A DNA stretch of 64,000 bases from Paenibacillus sp. FSL R7-0337 (GTDB lineage: Bacteria > Bacillota > Bacilli > Paenibacillales > Paenibacillaceae). The stretch's first letter is position 1. The number at the start of each line of letters is the position of its first letter. Positions 25,800 through 35,137 of this stretch are shown piece by piece. Location: the NCBI RefSeq assembly GCF_037969875.1, contig NZ_CP150218.1, positions 4,898,001-4,962,000 of the forward strand, given 5' to 3'. The notes beneath the pieces are model-generated. The model ran no database searches and had not been told where the DNA came from. It saw nothing but the letters and a program-made list of their open reading frames with translations. A program made the translations under genes and the position numbers.

Positions 25800-26849
25800 A
25801 TGATGAAAACGTGGCAGGCTGGTAAGCGGCTTCTTCCCATGACCGCAGCGCTTGGACTCCTTCTGGCCGGATGCGGGCGGGAGGACTTGTCGGTACTCAG
25901 ACCGCAGGGACCCGTAGCGGAAAGCTCTTACGGACTGATGAAGCTGTCGATCACGATCATGATCGTGGTGCTGCTGATCGTCTTCTCCATTGCGGCTTAT
26001 GTATGGATTCGCTTCCGCCGGAAGAAGGATCAGGATGAGATTCCGAAGCAGGTGGAGGGCAGCTTCAAGCTGGAGGTGCTGTGGACGGTCATCCCGCTTA
26101 TTCTCGTCATTGTGCTGGCGATTCCCACGGTGAAGGTGGTGTTCGCTGCCGGCAATGATCATTCGGATGACAAGGACGCCATCAAGGTCAAGGTGACCGG
26201 CCACCAGTACTGGTGGGAGTTCGAATATACGGATTACGGAATAACGACCGCGCAGGATCTGATTATTCCTACTGGCAAGCATATTGCCTTCGAGCTGAGT
26301 ACCAAGGATGTGCTGCATTCCTTCTGGGTACCCTCGCTTGCCGGGAAAATGGACACCAATCCCGACGGCACGGTGAACCGCTTCAGCTTCAGTGCGCCGA
26401 ATGAAGGCGTTTACCGGGGGAAATGCGCGGAGCTGTGCGGACCCTCACACGGGTTCATGGAGTTTAAGGTGAAGTCGGTCAGCGGTGAGGCCTTTGACAA
26501 GTGGGTGGCTTCGATGAAGGCGCCGGAGTCGGTGATGCCGGAAGACCCGGTACTGGCCGAGAAGTTCAAGTCCCAGTGCCTGACTTGCCACGCGATTGGC
26601 AGCATGCCCGCATCACCGGTGGCTCCCAGCCTGACCGGAATTGGCTCCCGTGAATCGGTTGCGGGAATTCTGCTTAATGATGACACCCGTGAAGACGGGG
26701 CGCCAATCCTGGAGAATCTGAAGACTTGGCTGAATGATCCGCAGAGTGTGAAGCCCGGCAACAAGATGCCGAACCCGAAGGATATGGGCTTAAGTGATGA
26801 AGAGATCGACGGCATTGCCGAATATCTGGCCGGTTATACGCTGGAATAG
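25800..26849 (+). CDS. ctaC: Cytochrome c oxidase subunit II with fused cytochrome c (caa3 type)
   Basis: 349 residues from the ATG at 25800. Lipoprotein signal with lipobox LLAGC (Cys25), then two transmembrane helices (about 45-70 and 93-115). The CuA site is complete: His173, Cys209, Glu211, Cys213, His217, Met220. A C-terminal cytochrome c domain has CLTCH (Cys260, Cys263, His264), with Met in NKMPNP as the likely sixth ligand. It accepts electrons at the outer face and passes them to subunit I. First gene of ctaCDEFG; ctaA and ctaB for heme A/O are not adjacent, unlike B. subtilis. Confidence 0.95.
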   Translation: MMKTWQAGKRLLPMTAALGLLLAGCGREDLSVLRPQGPVAESSYGLMKLSITIMIVVLLIVFSIAAYVWIRFRRKKDQDEIPKQVEGSFKLEVLWTVIPLILVIVLAIPTVKVVFAAGNDHSDDKDAIKVKVTGHQYWWEFEYTDYGITTAQDLIIPTGKHIAFELSTKDVLHSFWVPSLAGKMDTNPDGTVNRFSFSAPNEGVYRGKCAELCGPSHGFMEFKVKSVSGEAFDKWVASMKAPESVMPEDPVLAEKFKSQCLTCHAIGSMPASPVAPSLTGIGSRESVAGILLNDDTREDGAPILENLKTWLNDPQSVKPGNKMPNPKDMGLSDEEIDGIAEYLAGYTLE

Positions 26850-26899
26850 GGGCTTATGACTGAAGCGGAAGCAGCATATTTGATAAGGGGGTACATACC

Positions 26900-28825
26900 T
26901 TGGCTCACGCAGCGCAATCCTTGCAGCCCTCCCAGCCCTTGCAGCCCGGCCACAGCGCCAAGCGGCATACCGGGCTGATGGACTGGATTACCACCGTCGA
27001 CCACAAAAAAATAGCCATCCTGTATCTATGGGCCGGAGGCCTATTCTTCGGCATCGGTGGCCTGGAGGCAATCCTGATCCGTATTCAGCTGATCAAGCCG
27101 ATGAATACCTTCCTGGATGCCCAGACCTTCAACGAGCTGATAACCATGCACGGCACGACCATGATCTTTCTTGGAGTCATGCCGGTTATTTTCGCGCTGA
27201 TGAATGCGGTGATTCCGCTGCAGATCGGCGCGCGGGATGTCGCCTTTCCTTTTCTCAACTCGCTGGGCTTCTGGACCTTTCTGTTCGGCGGTCTTCTGCT
27301 GAACCTGAGCTGGGTCATGGGCGGCGCGCCTGATGCGGGCTGGACGGCTTATACCCCGCTATCAGGTAAGGGCTACAGCGCCTCGCATGGAGTGGACTTT
27401 TATACGATAGGACTGCAGATTGCCGGTCTCGGCACCCTGATTGGCGGGATTAACTTCCTGGCTACCATCATTACGATGCGCGCGCCAGGGATGTCCTTCA
27501 TGCGGATGCCGATGTTCGCCTGGGCTACCTTTATTACCTCAGCCATTATTCTATTTGCCTTCCCTGCGGTTACAGTAGGACTTGTCCTGCTTACCTTCGA
27601 CCGGATACTGGATGCCAACTTCTTCGATGTTGACGGTGGGGGCAATCCCGTGCTGTGGCAGCATATCTTCTGGATCTTCGGCCATCCCGAAGTGTATATT
27701 CTGATTCTTCCGGCCTTCGGCATCATCTCCGAGGTCATTCCGACCTTCTCGCGCAAGCGGCTGTTCGGGTACAGCTCTATGGTTTTTGCGACGATTCTGA
27801 TCGCCTTCCTGGGCTTCATGGTCTGGGCGCATCATATGTTCACCACCGGCCTTGGTCCGGTAGCTAACGCCTTATTCTCCGTCTCTACCATGCTGATTGC
27901 CGTTCCGACCGGGATCAAGATCTTCAACTGGCTGTTCACCATGTGGGGCGGACAGGTACGGTTCACGACTCCGAATCTTTTCGCGGCCGGGTTCATTCCT
28001 ACCTTCACGATGGGCGGGGTAACCGGGGTGATGCTGGCTTCCGCGCCGGCGGACTTCCAGTTCCATGATACGTACTTCGTGGTGGCGCATTTCCACTACG
28101 TCATTGTCGGCGGTCTAGTACTCGGGCTGTTCGCCGGGCTGCACTACTGGTGGCCGAAGATGTTCGGGCGCATGCTCAGCGAAACCTTGGGCAAGTGGAC
28201 CTTCTGGACCTTCATTATCGGGTTCCACTTAACGTTCTTCGTGCAGCATTTCCTGGGGCTGATGGGGATGCAGCGGCGCGTGTTCACCTATTTGCCGAAC
28301 CAGCAGTTCGATACGCTCAACCTGGTCAGTACAGTGGGAGCGTTCCTGATGGGAGTGGGCATGATTATCTTCCTTATAAATGTATTCTTGACCTCCAGAC
28401 GGCCGGCGGATGCGCCGGAAGACCCGTGGGAAGACGGGCGGACGCTTGAATGGACGATACCTTCGCCGCCGCCGGAATATAACTTCAAGCAGACGCCGCT
28501 GGTGCGGGGCCTGGATGCCTTCTGGAAAGAGAAAATGGCCGGGCATAAAGCCATGACTCCTGCGGAGCCGATTGGCCCGATTCATATGCCGTCAGCCACG
28601 ATTCTGCCGTTCCTGATGTCCGTCGGTATCTTCATTGCGGGCCTTGGCTTCATGTTCAGCCGCGATGAATTCAGCAGCAGCATCATGAGTTTCCTGTTCA
28701 ATAACTATATTGTTACGGCGCTGGGGCTTCTTATTACCTTCGGATCGATGCTGATGCGGTCGCTGTTCGACGATCACGGCTGGCATATTGAACCCGAAGA
28801 GCTGGAAGAAGGTGAGCAGAGATGA
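26900..28825 (+). CDS. ctaD: Cytochrome c oxidase subunit I
   Basis: 641 residues with 12 core helices plus extra C-terminal helices, as in Bacillus caa3 oxidases. Ligands are visible: the heme a His in ITMHGTTMIF, CuB His and cross-linked Tyr in GHPEVYILILP, CuB His pair in WAHHMF, and the heme a3/heme a His in VAHFHYV. It reduces O2 to water and pumps protons. The start is TTG with AAGGGGG upstream. It lies 50 bases after ctaC and overlaps ctaE by 4 bases. Confidence 0.96.
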   Translation: MAHAAQSLQPSQPLQPGHSAKRHTGLMDWITTVDHKKIAILYLWAGGLFFGIGGLEAILIRIQLIKPMNTFLDAQTFNELITMHGTTMIFLGVMPVIFALMNAVIPLQIGARDVAFPFLNSLGFWTFLFGGLLLNLSWVMGGAPDAGWTAYTPLSGKGYSASHGVDFYTIGLQIAGLGTLIGGINFLATIITMRAPGMSFMRMPMFAWATFITSAIILFAFPAVTVGLVLLTFDRILDANFFDVDGGGNPVLWQHIFWIFGHPEVYILILPAFGIISEVIPTFSRKRLFGYSSMVFATILIAFLGFMVWAHHMFTTGLGPVANALFSVSTMLIAVPTGIKIFNWLFTMWGGQVRFTTPNLFAAGFIPTFTMGGVTGVMLASAPADFQFHDTYFVVAHFHYVIVGGLVLGLFAGLHYWWPKMFGRMLSETLGKWTFWTFIIGFHLTFFVQHFLGLMGMQRRVFTYLPNQQFDTLNLVSTVGAFLMGVGMIIFLINVFLTSRRPADAPEDPWEDGRTLEWTIPSPPPEYNFKQTPLVRGLDAFWKEKMAGHKAMTPAEPIGPIHMPSATILPFLMSVGIFIAGLGFMFSRDEFSSSIMSFLFNNYIVTALGLLITFGSMLMRSLFDDHGWHIEPEELEEGEQR

Positions 28826-29448
28826 CAACGGCACATGCTGAAGCAGCGGACGGTATACTCCCGCATGAACCTGAGAAAGCGACCCTGGAAGGACGCAACA
28901 AAGTGCTGGCCTTCTGGCTGTTCCTCGGGGGGGAAGCGGTGCTCTTCGGCACCCTGTTCGCTACCTTCCTGGCCCTGCGCAATCAGACGAATGAGGGACC
29001 CACGGCGGCTGAGCTGTTCCACCTGCCGCTGGTTGCAGCAGCGACCCTTCTCCTCCTGGTCAGCAGTCTGACCAGTGTGTTCGCCATTCAGGCCATGCAC
29101 CGGGGAAATGTGGCCCAGCTCCGGAACTGGCTGCTGGTGACCGTCCTGCTTGGCCTTGCATTCCTGATCCTGGAGATCTACGAGTTCAGTGTATATATCC
29201 GGCATGAGGAATTCGGGATGACGACGAGTGCGTTCAGCTCGGCCTTTTATACGCTGGTCGGGTTCCACGGTGCCCATGTTGCCTTCGGGATTCTGTGGAT
29301 TGCCGTGCTGATCGGACAATTGCTGCATAAAGGCTTGACGGTCGTTACTGCACCGAAGATCTACGTGTCGGCGATGTATTGGCATTTCATTGATGTGGTA
29401 TGGGTCTTTATCTTCACAGTCGTATACCTGCTCGGAAAGGTGGGGTGA
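28822..29448 (+). CDS. ctaE: Cytochrome c oxidase subunit III
   Basis: 208 residues, five hydrophobic helices. Family segments are KVLAFWLFLGGEAVLFGTLFATF at the start and SAFYTLVGFHGAHVAFGILW, then MYWHFIDVVWVFIFTVVYL at the end. It starts in an ATGA overlap with ctaD, indicating translational coupling. Confidence 0.95.
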   Translation: MTTAHAEAADGILPHEPEKATLEGRNKVLAFWLFLGGEAVLFGTLFATFLALRNQTNEGPTAAELFHLPLVAAATLLLLVSSLTSVFAIQAMHRGNVAQLRNWLLVTVLLGLAFLILEIYEFSVYIRHEEFGMTTSAFSSAFYTLVGFHGAHVAFGILWIAVLIGQLLHKGLTVVTAPKIYVSAMYWHFIDVVWVFIFTVVYLLGKVG

Positions 29449-29452
29449 AGCC

Positions 29453-29776
29453 ATGACGACGAAGCAGCCTTCTTCAGATTCTGCGGTGAAGCACCGGCAC
29501 CGTCCGGAAGGACCGCAGCGGCATATTGTGGTGTTTGTGTTCTCCGTGGTGCTGACGCTGATCGCTTTTGCCGCGGTGGCGGCCGGAGGGGTGAATGCTA
29601 CCTTTGCGATCATCCTGCTGCTGGTAATGGCTGTGCTGCAGGTGTTCCTGCAGATGGGCTTCTGGATGCATCTGAAGGACAAAGGGCATATGATCCCGAT
29701 TATCTTCATGCTGGGCGGTTTTTTTATCGCAGGCACCTGTATTGTAATGGCACTCTATTGGGTATGGTGGGATTGA
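29453..29776 (+). CDS. ctaF: Cytochrome c oxidase subunit IV
   Basis: 107 residues from the ATG at 29453, preceded by a GGTGGGG site. Three hydrophobic helices, with the family motif QVFLQMGFWMHLKDK and the end YWVWWD. Small accessory subunit that stabilises the oxidase. It is 4 bases after ctaE. Confidence 0.92.
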   Translation: MTTKQPSSDSAVKHRHRPEGPQRHIVVFVFSVVLTLIAFAAVAAGGVNATFAIILLLVMAVLQVFLQMGFWMHLKDKGHMIPIIFMLGGFFIAGTCIVMALYWVWWD

Positions 29777-29801
29777 TTCTATCTCCGGGGAGGTCTTGAG
29801 G

Positions 29802-30713
29802 ATGATACCGGGATTGCAATATTTCAGCTTTACGGAACTATGGAGTCCGCTGTTTCTGGCCCTGATGCTCCTCCTGACTGCCGGATATTTTGTGCTGATC
29901 GGTCCGCTGGCCTCCCGTTTTGAGGGCAGCACTGCAGTCCCCTTCTGGCGGAGGGGGCTGTTCTTATGCGGAATACTAGCCCTCTATCTGGCGCAGGGGG
30001 GACCGGTCAGTCTGCTGGGACATATCTTATTTTCCTTCCATATGGTCAGTATGGCCTTATCCTATCTGGTGGCGGTTCCGCTGATTATGCTCGGTATTCC
30101 CGACTGGTGCTGGCGCGCTCTGCTGCGGGTGAATCCGCTGAAGGGACTGGCTTTTCTTGCTAAGCCGGTGGTGGCGGCCCTGCTCTTCAATGGCCTGTTC
30201 TCGCTCTACCATATCCCCGCCATCCATGATTATGTCATGCTGCATTTCACCGTTCACCGTCTGTATTATGGCGTCCTGTTCCTGACCTCGGCGCTGATGT
30301 GGTGGAATCTGATCAACCCCTTGCCGGAATACCGGGCGCTTAGCGGTCTGGGGCAGGTGGGCTTCATATTTCTGAACATGGTGCTGCTGACACCGGCCTG
30401 CGGGCTGATAATCTTTGCGGGCTCTCCCCTCTATGCTACATATAGCGACCCGGGCACCTGGGCGAAGGCGATGGGCTACTGTGTTCCGCAGAGTCCGGCT
30501 GCATTACTGCAGGCTTTTGGCGGTCCCGGCTTCTTTGGATCTCTCTCCCCCAAGGTAGATCAGCAGGTTGGCGGCATCGTGATGAAATTTATTCAGGAAT
30601 TTATTTTCGCCTCGATGCTTGCTTATGTGTTCTATCATTGGTATAAAAAAGAGAACGGACAAGAGGACACAGATGTGTCCGCGTCACCCTCTGCACTGGC
30701 GGAGGAGGTCTGA
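29802..30713 (+). CDS. ctaG: Cytochrome c oxidase assembly factor CtaG
   Basis: 303 residues from ATG 29802, with GGGGAGG 8 bases upstream. About seven transmembrane helices; HILFSFHMVSMALSYLVAVPLIMLGIPDW and HFTVHRLYYGVLFLTSALMWWNLI are typical of the CtaG/DUF1404 group. It is needed for caa3 oxidase activity in Bacillus, probably in copper-centre assembly. Fifth gene of the operon. Confidence 0.92.
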   Translation: MIPGLQYFSFTELWSPLFLALMLLLTAGYFVLIGPLASRFEGSTAVPFWRRGLFLCGILALYLAQGGPVSLLGHILFSFHMVSMALSYLVAVPLIMLGIPDWCWRALLRVNPLKGLAFLAKPVVAALLFNGLFSLYHIPAIHDYVMLHFTVHRLYYGVLFLTSALMWWNLINPLPEYRALSGLGQVGFIFLNMVLLTPACGLIIFAGSPLYATYSDPGTWAKAMGYCVPQSPAALLQAFGGPGFFGSLSPKVDQQVGGIVMKFIQEFIFASMLAYVFYHWYKKENGQEDTDVSASPSALAEEV

Positions 30714-30749
30714 ACTATAATGAGCTGGTAAGTACCGAGGGGGATATTT

Positions 30750-31214
30750 ATGGATATTTTCACATTGTTTCCTACGATCAGCACATCGTTCATCGTCATA
30801 AGCGCGGTGCTGGTGGCAATCGGCTGGAGACAGATCATTCAAGGCAAACGCGAAGCGCACAAGAAGACGATGATTGCGGCTGCAGTGGCAGCGATTCTGT
30901 TCTTCCTGGTGTACTCGTCAAGAACGGTGTTCGTAGGCAATACCTCCTGGGGCGGCCCGGATGAGCTGACGACGATCTACCATGTCTTCCTGATCTTCCA
31001 CATCGTGCTGGCTACCGTCGCTGCTGTATTCGGCATCACCACGCTGACGCTCGGCTTCAAGGCCAAGTATGCCAAGCACCGCAAGTGGGGCAGAGTGACC
31101 GCTGTCATCTGGTTCATCACCGCCATCACCGGAGTCGCCGTCTATGTATTGCTGTATATCTTCTATCCGGGCGGCCATACCAAGCCGGTCTGGGAAATCA
31201 TCCTGGGCGCGTAA
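30750..31214 (+). CDS. DUF420 membrane protein (YozB/CtaM-like)
   Basis: 154 residues, four hydrophobic helices. The DUF420 signature is visible: TVFVGNTSWGGP, YHVFLIFHIVLATVAAVFGITTLTLGFKAKYAKHRKWGR-type His-rich segment, and IFYPGGH. The S. aureus relative CtaM is required for aa3-type oxidase assembly, and B. subtilis YozB is the same family. Its place at the end of ctaCDEFG supports a heme or oxidase assembly role. Confidence 0.88.
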   Translation: MDIFTLFPTISTSFIVISAVLVAIGWRQIIQGKREAHKKTMIAAAVAAILFFLVYSSRTVFVGNTSWGGPDELTTIYHVFLIFHIVLATVAAVFGITTLTLGFKAKYAKHRKWGRVTAVIWFITAITGVAVYVLLYIFYPGGHTKPVWEIILGA

Positions 31215-31247
31215 GCCGAAGGGAAGAGATGCCTTGAAATAGGGGAG

Positions 31248-31295
31248 AAGCCTGTCCATCTGCCGCTGCTGCGGGGGAGGGGCGGGCTTTTTTTG
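31248..31295 (+). terminator. Terminator of the cta operon
   Basis: AAGCC-TG-TCC (31248-31257) pairs with GG-GG-CGGGCTT (31279-31289) around a GC-rich loop, followed by seven T. Confidence 0.78.
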
Positions 31296-31415
31296 GGTTA
31301 GGGGCTTGGAGTGGGCGAAATGTAATCGAAAAACCGATTACAATGCGCGTGGGATTGCACTCGCCAAATGTTAAGAATAACAATGCAGTTTAATTTCAAT
31401 CATTAAGGAGAAAAC

Positions 31416-32425
31416 ATGGACCCACACATCAAACGAATGTTTCTGGACGAACATGCTGCTGAAGGTGCTAGGCGCTTTGGGATTAGCCCCAAGGATCTGA
31501 CCTTCATTGGAGGCTTTCAAAACTTCATATATTCTTATATCTCGGTGAGTCCCAATATATTCTTCGCTTTACTCCGGGGACACTTCGTACCTCCGAGGGA
31601 GTTGCAGCCGAAATCGAATGGATTCGTTACCTAGCGGAGAAAGGGGTGTCAGTTTCAGCTCCGGTTCGATCGGTGAATGGAAAGGACGTTGAGCGTATTC
31701 ATGGGAATACGATGGATTTTTACGCAGCAGCGTTCAATTATGCACCCGGCAAGAAGATTGGATATCCGGAATGCCTGGGGAACCCGATGCTATATGAACA
31801 ATGTGGCCGTATTACAGGCCGGCTTCATGAACTGACTAAGCGGTACAAACCGGTATCCAGAAGGCATACCTGGGAGACTAATGAATACCTTATGCGGGCG
31901 AAAGATTATTTACCGGCACAGCTTGGGCCCATTATACATGCCCTTGATGGACTAAAAGCAGAGTTGGCCAGTCTGCCTGTCACCTCAGATAATTTTGGTT
32001 TAATTCATGGGGATATCAACGTAGGCAATTTCTCAGTGGATGAGTCAGGGCGGATCACGCTTTTTGATTTCGATGAGTGTCAGTACAGCTGGTATGCCGA
32101 GGATATTGCTATCCAGCTCTATTATTTACTATATGTATTTGGGGAAGATTCGAGGTCTGAACGTAAGGCGCAATACGAGCTTTTTATCCGGCATTTCGAG
32201 CTAGGCTACACGGAGGATGGCCGGCAGCTCCCCGATGGCTGGAAGAGTCAACTGGATTTGTTTCTTAAACTGCGTGAAATTATCGTAGTCGTCGGCATGC
32301 ACCGGAGTTGGGATATAACACAGGCTGACGATTGGACCCGTGGGTTCTTGCAGGAGAGTACAGTGCGTATTACCAAGGGGATTTCGTTAATCGATGGGTT
32401 CGGCGAAGAGGGGCAAGGATCATAG
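31416..32425 (+). pseudogene. Frameshifted aminoglycoside/homoserine-kinase-like phosphotransferase
   Basis: Two frames together give one APH-family kinase. Frame one runs from ATG 31416 through GGFQNFIYSYISVS, then goes out of frame. The second frame resumes near 31553 as SQYILRFTPGTLRTSEGV...IEWIRYLAEKGVSV and runs to 32425. A single missing base near 31550 explains it. The catalytic part is intact downstream: LIHGDINVGNF and LFDFDECQYSW. So this is either a recently broken gene or a sequencing error. A restart at about 31646 would make a protein lacking the N-terminal nucleotide loop. Confidence 0.82.
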
Positions 32426-32609
32426 TTGGAAAAAGCACACTTAATTCCAGCGATGCGGATATTTGCAGGTAAGCAATTGGAAAAAGTCCACCTAATTTCC
32501 CGGAAATCATCGAATTGGACGGAATCGAAGAAATTAAGTGTCGTTTTTCCAACTGTTGTCCGTGAATGGGGCGGTGCCGTCAAAATAGATGGACAAAATC
32601 CACTTAACG
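32424..32609. repeat. Intergenic TTGGAAAAAG...CACTTAATT repeats (two direct, one inverted, one degenerate)
   Basis: Copies at 32424-32446 and 32476-32498 are direct; 32532-32554 is inverted and can pair with the first over about 20 of 23 bases; a decayed copy is at 32589-32609. The array begins at the stop codon of the phosphotransferase and ends near the 3' end of the MBL gene. It looks like a Paenibacillus-style dispersed intergenic element. Confidence 0.6.
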
Positions 32610-32622
32610 CCACCGGCTGCGT

Positions 32623-33405
32623 TCAGAACTGCACACTAAAACCATTGAATCGGTGGATTCCTGTTCCAAAATGATCAAGCCCTTGCTCTTGCAGATTTAG
32701 AGCCGCACGCTTTGCTTCTTGAAGAATCTCTGGTTCAAGTCCAAGAGTATAATGTGAGCCGTATACTTTGCGGACGCCGCTAATCTCTGAAATGCGTATC
32801 AGGGAGCGCGTCAGTTCAGCAGGATTCGTGGAAGGGTAGAAGGCGTAGACTGGCATGGTGTCATAGAGCAGATCGCCACTGAAGAGAAACCCCCGCTGAT
32901 TATCAAAGAAGCATAGATGGCCTGGTGAATGCCCGGGCGTATGATATACCGTGATGATCCGTCCGCTGCCCAGGTCAACCGTATCTCCGTCATGGAGCAA
33001 TCCTGCCGGTTCCCCTTGAAAAGGTGTGTAGGTAGAGGGATTGAATCCCGCAGGTGTCTGGCGTGTGATATCCCGGCCGATATTCCGCCTAATCTGCTCC
33101 AGAGACAAGCCTTGGATACCATGGATCAGCCAGTGCTGATCACCTTCATGCACCAGAATCCGCCCGAATTCTCCATGGCTGCCTATATGATCAGTATGAA
33201 CATGACTAGTAAGGACATCTATGGGCAGCCTGGTCAGCTGGCTGGTGATGCTGCGGATATTCCCTATGCCAAGCCCTGTGTCGATCAGTGCAGCCCGGTC
33301 TGCTCCGAGTAACAGGAAGGAATGTACCTGTTCCCAATGACCGTATTCGCTGATGGCGAAGGTTGAATTATCGATTGCTGTAACCGTGAACCAAGAATCA
33401 TCCAT
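32623..33405 (-). CDS. MBL-fold metallo-hydrolase
   Basis: 260 residues from the ATG at 33405 (GGAGG 8 bases upstream). The zinc site SHVHTDHIG (HxHxDH) is intact, as are the downstream His in HTPGHSPGH and Asp in FSGDLLYD. VYGSHYTLGL provides the last His. It belongs to the glyoxalase II/lactonase-like group of metallo-beta-lactamase-fold hydrolases; the substrate is unknown. Cytosolic, single gene. Confidence 0.88.
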   Translation of the reverse strand: MDDSWFTVTAIDNSTFAISEYGHWEQVHSFLLLGADRAALIDTGLGIGNIRSITSQLTRLPIDVLTSHVHTDHIGSHGEFGRILVHEGDQHWLIHGIQGLSLEQIRRNIGRDITRQTPAGFNPSTYTPFQGEPAGLLHDGDTVDLGSGRIITVYHTPGHSPGHLCFFDNQRGFLFSGDLLYDTMPVYAFYPSTNPAELTRSLIRISEISGVRKVYGSHYTLGLEPEILQEAKRAALNLQEQGLDHFGTGIHRFNGFSVQF

Positions 33406-33463
33406 TACACATTCCTCCAATAATTAAAGATACTGTATACCCGTCTGATCCTGCAAGATAAAC

Positions 33464-33499
33464 AAAAAAACCTGCAAGCTCCGAAAGAGAGCTTGCAGG
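33464..33499 (-). terminator. Terminator of the cheW-cheA-mcp operon
   Basis: Minus strand: CCTGCAAGCTC (33499-33489) and GAGCTTGCAGG (33481-33471), an 11-bp perfect stem, then seven T (33470-33464). Confidence 0.9.
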
Positions 33500-33518
33500 C
33501 ACCTGAATGAACCAAGAG

Positions 33519-35108
33519 CTACAACCGGAACGAAGACACCGTACTCTGCAGCTCCTCGGCCAGGCTGGCCAGGGACTGGGCGGAAGAGGCGGTTTCTTCG
33601 CTGCTGGCGGCGGACTGCTGGGTGGTGGCGGAGATGCTCTCCACGGCAGCGAGGACGTTGGTGGACTGGGCGGCTTGTTCTTCGCTGGCGGCGGCGATTT
33701 CTGATATTTTCTGGCCGGCGCTGTTGACCATCGTCACGATCTGATGAAAAGAAACGCCGGTCTTCTGCGACAGCTCCGCACTATCCTGCACAGCGCTCAC
33801 GCTGTAGCGTGTATTTACCTGCATCCCCTTGATGATGCTGGTGATCTGCTTAGTGGCCTCGCCGCTGCGCTCGGCCAGCTTGCGCACCTCGTCGGCCACC
33901 ACAGCGAAGCCGCGTCCCTGTTCCCCCGCTCTGGCGGCTTCAATGGCGGCATTCAGAGCGAGCAGGTTGGTCTGATCTGCAATATCCTCGATGACATCGA
34001 TAATCTCACCGACCTTCTGCGAGTCCTCCTCAAGCTTAGCCATCTGCCCGCTGACAGCCTGCATGCTCTCCATCGACTCCTGAATGATGCTGTTCCCGTT
34101 CTCGGCAATGGTTACCGTCTCATCGGAAATCATCGAGGCCTGCTCGGTATTCTGGGCTACAGAGTGGATTGCACTGGACAGCTCTTTGAATAACTCGCTA
34201 ATGGTCCCGGCATCATCCGCTGTAGTCGTGCTGCCGCTTGCCACCTCTTGCGTACTGGCGGAGATCTCCTCGGCGGCGGCGGACAGGCTTTGGGAATGCA
34301 GCAGGATGGAGCCCACTGTCTTGCGGAGGCTAGCGACCATCTCGTTCACCTTGGCAGCCAGAATGCCGATTTCATCTCTGGTATCGATATCGGATTGGCT
34401 GCGCAGGTCGCCGTCAGCCACCTTCGAGAGAACCTTGACAACCTTCGCCAGCGGATTAGAAATAATGCGGGAGATGATATACCCTAACAGGATGCACAGA
34501 ATAACCGCGCCGATAATAATGCCGAGGGTAATGTTGCGTGAAGAGCTATAGAGTACGGCTCCAGCCTGCCGGGCCTGATCCGCTTCCCTGGTATTGGTGA
34601 GAATCAGATCGTTCAGGATCTGCTTCAAGGTATCGCCCTGACTATTAAGCGTGCTGCTGCGCAGCATCTCCAGCAGCTTCTCGTCCTGTCCGCTCAGCGC
34701 GAGGCTGACCAGGGAATCGTAGGTAAGCAAATATTCATTCCAGGCAGCTTCAAAAGGGGCAATGGTCTGAACCGATTCCGGGCTCAGCTTGGTTTTGCGG
34801 AAGGCGGCGATGCTATCGAGCACGTTCTGCTTCTCTCTTTTATAATCTTCTACCCTCTGCTGGCGTTCCTGAGGGGTCTGCTTAATGTACAGATCCCTGA
34901 CGATGCCGCGCATGACGGAGAAGCTGTTCTGCGAGCTCTGCAGGGAGGAGACGGGAACCAGATTGTTCACATACATATCATCCAGACTCTTATTGATAGA
35001 GCCGAGATTGCTCAGTCCGTAGAGACCCACGAAGGAAAGAATGACAGCGACGATCAGGAAGGACGAGATTAATTTCACGCTTGTTTTTAGATTATAGAAC
35101 CATTTCAT
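33519..35108 (-). CDS. Methyl-accepting chemotaxis protein
   Basis: 529 residues from the ATG at 35108. Transmembrane helix 1 is at about 12-32. A periplasm-facing four-helix-bundle sensor domain follows (about 33-190), then transmembrane helix 2 (about 192-212, IGAVILCILLGYIISRI) and a HAMP domain. The long cytoplasmic signalling coiled coil has hairpin tip IADQTNLLALNAAIEAARAGEQGRGFAVVADEVRKLAE split across the usual heptads. Last gene of the cheW-cheA-mcp operon, 29 bases after cheA, so it is the probable dedicated receptor of that CheA. Confidence 0.93.
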   Translation of the reverse strand: MKWFYNLKTSVKLISSFLIVAVILSFVGLYGLSNLGSINKSLDDMYVNNLVPVSSLQSSQNSFSVMRGIVRDLYIKQTPQERQQRVEDYKREKQNVLDSIAAFRKTKLSPESVQTIAPFEAAWNEYLLTYDSLVSLALSGQDEKLLEMLRSSTLNSQGDTLKQILNDLILTNTREADQARQAGAVLYSSSRNITLGIIIGAVILCILLGYIISRIISNPLAKVVKVLSKVADGDLRSQSDIDTRDEIGILAAKVNEMVASLRKTVGSILLHSQSLSAAAEEISASTQEVASGSTTTADDAGTISELFKELSSAIHSVAQNTEQASMISDETVTIAENGNSIIQESMESMQAVSGQMAKLEEDSQKVGEIIDVIEDIADQTNLLALNAAIEAARAGEQGRGFAVVADEVRKLAERSGEATKQITSIIKGMQVNTRYSVSAVQDSAELSQKTGVSFHQIVTMVNSAGQKISEIAAASEEQAAQSTNVLAAVESISATTQQSAASSEETASSAQSLASLAEELQSTVSSFRL

Positions 35109-35137
35109 ACCTGTTTCCCCCAATAAAGATGATTTTG

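Noticed and set aside
28774..29736. Open frame (320 codons) on the minus strand
   Set aside because: Antisense to ctaE and ctaF; no recognisable protein.
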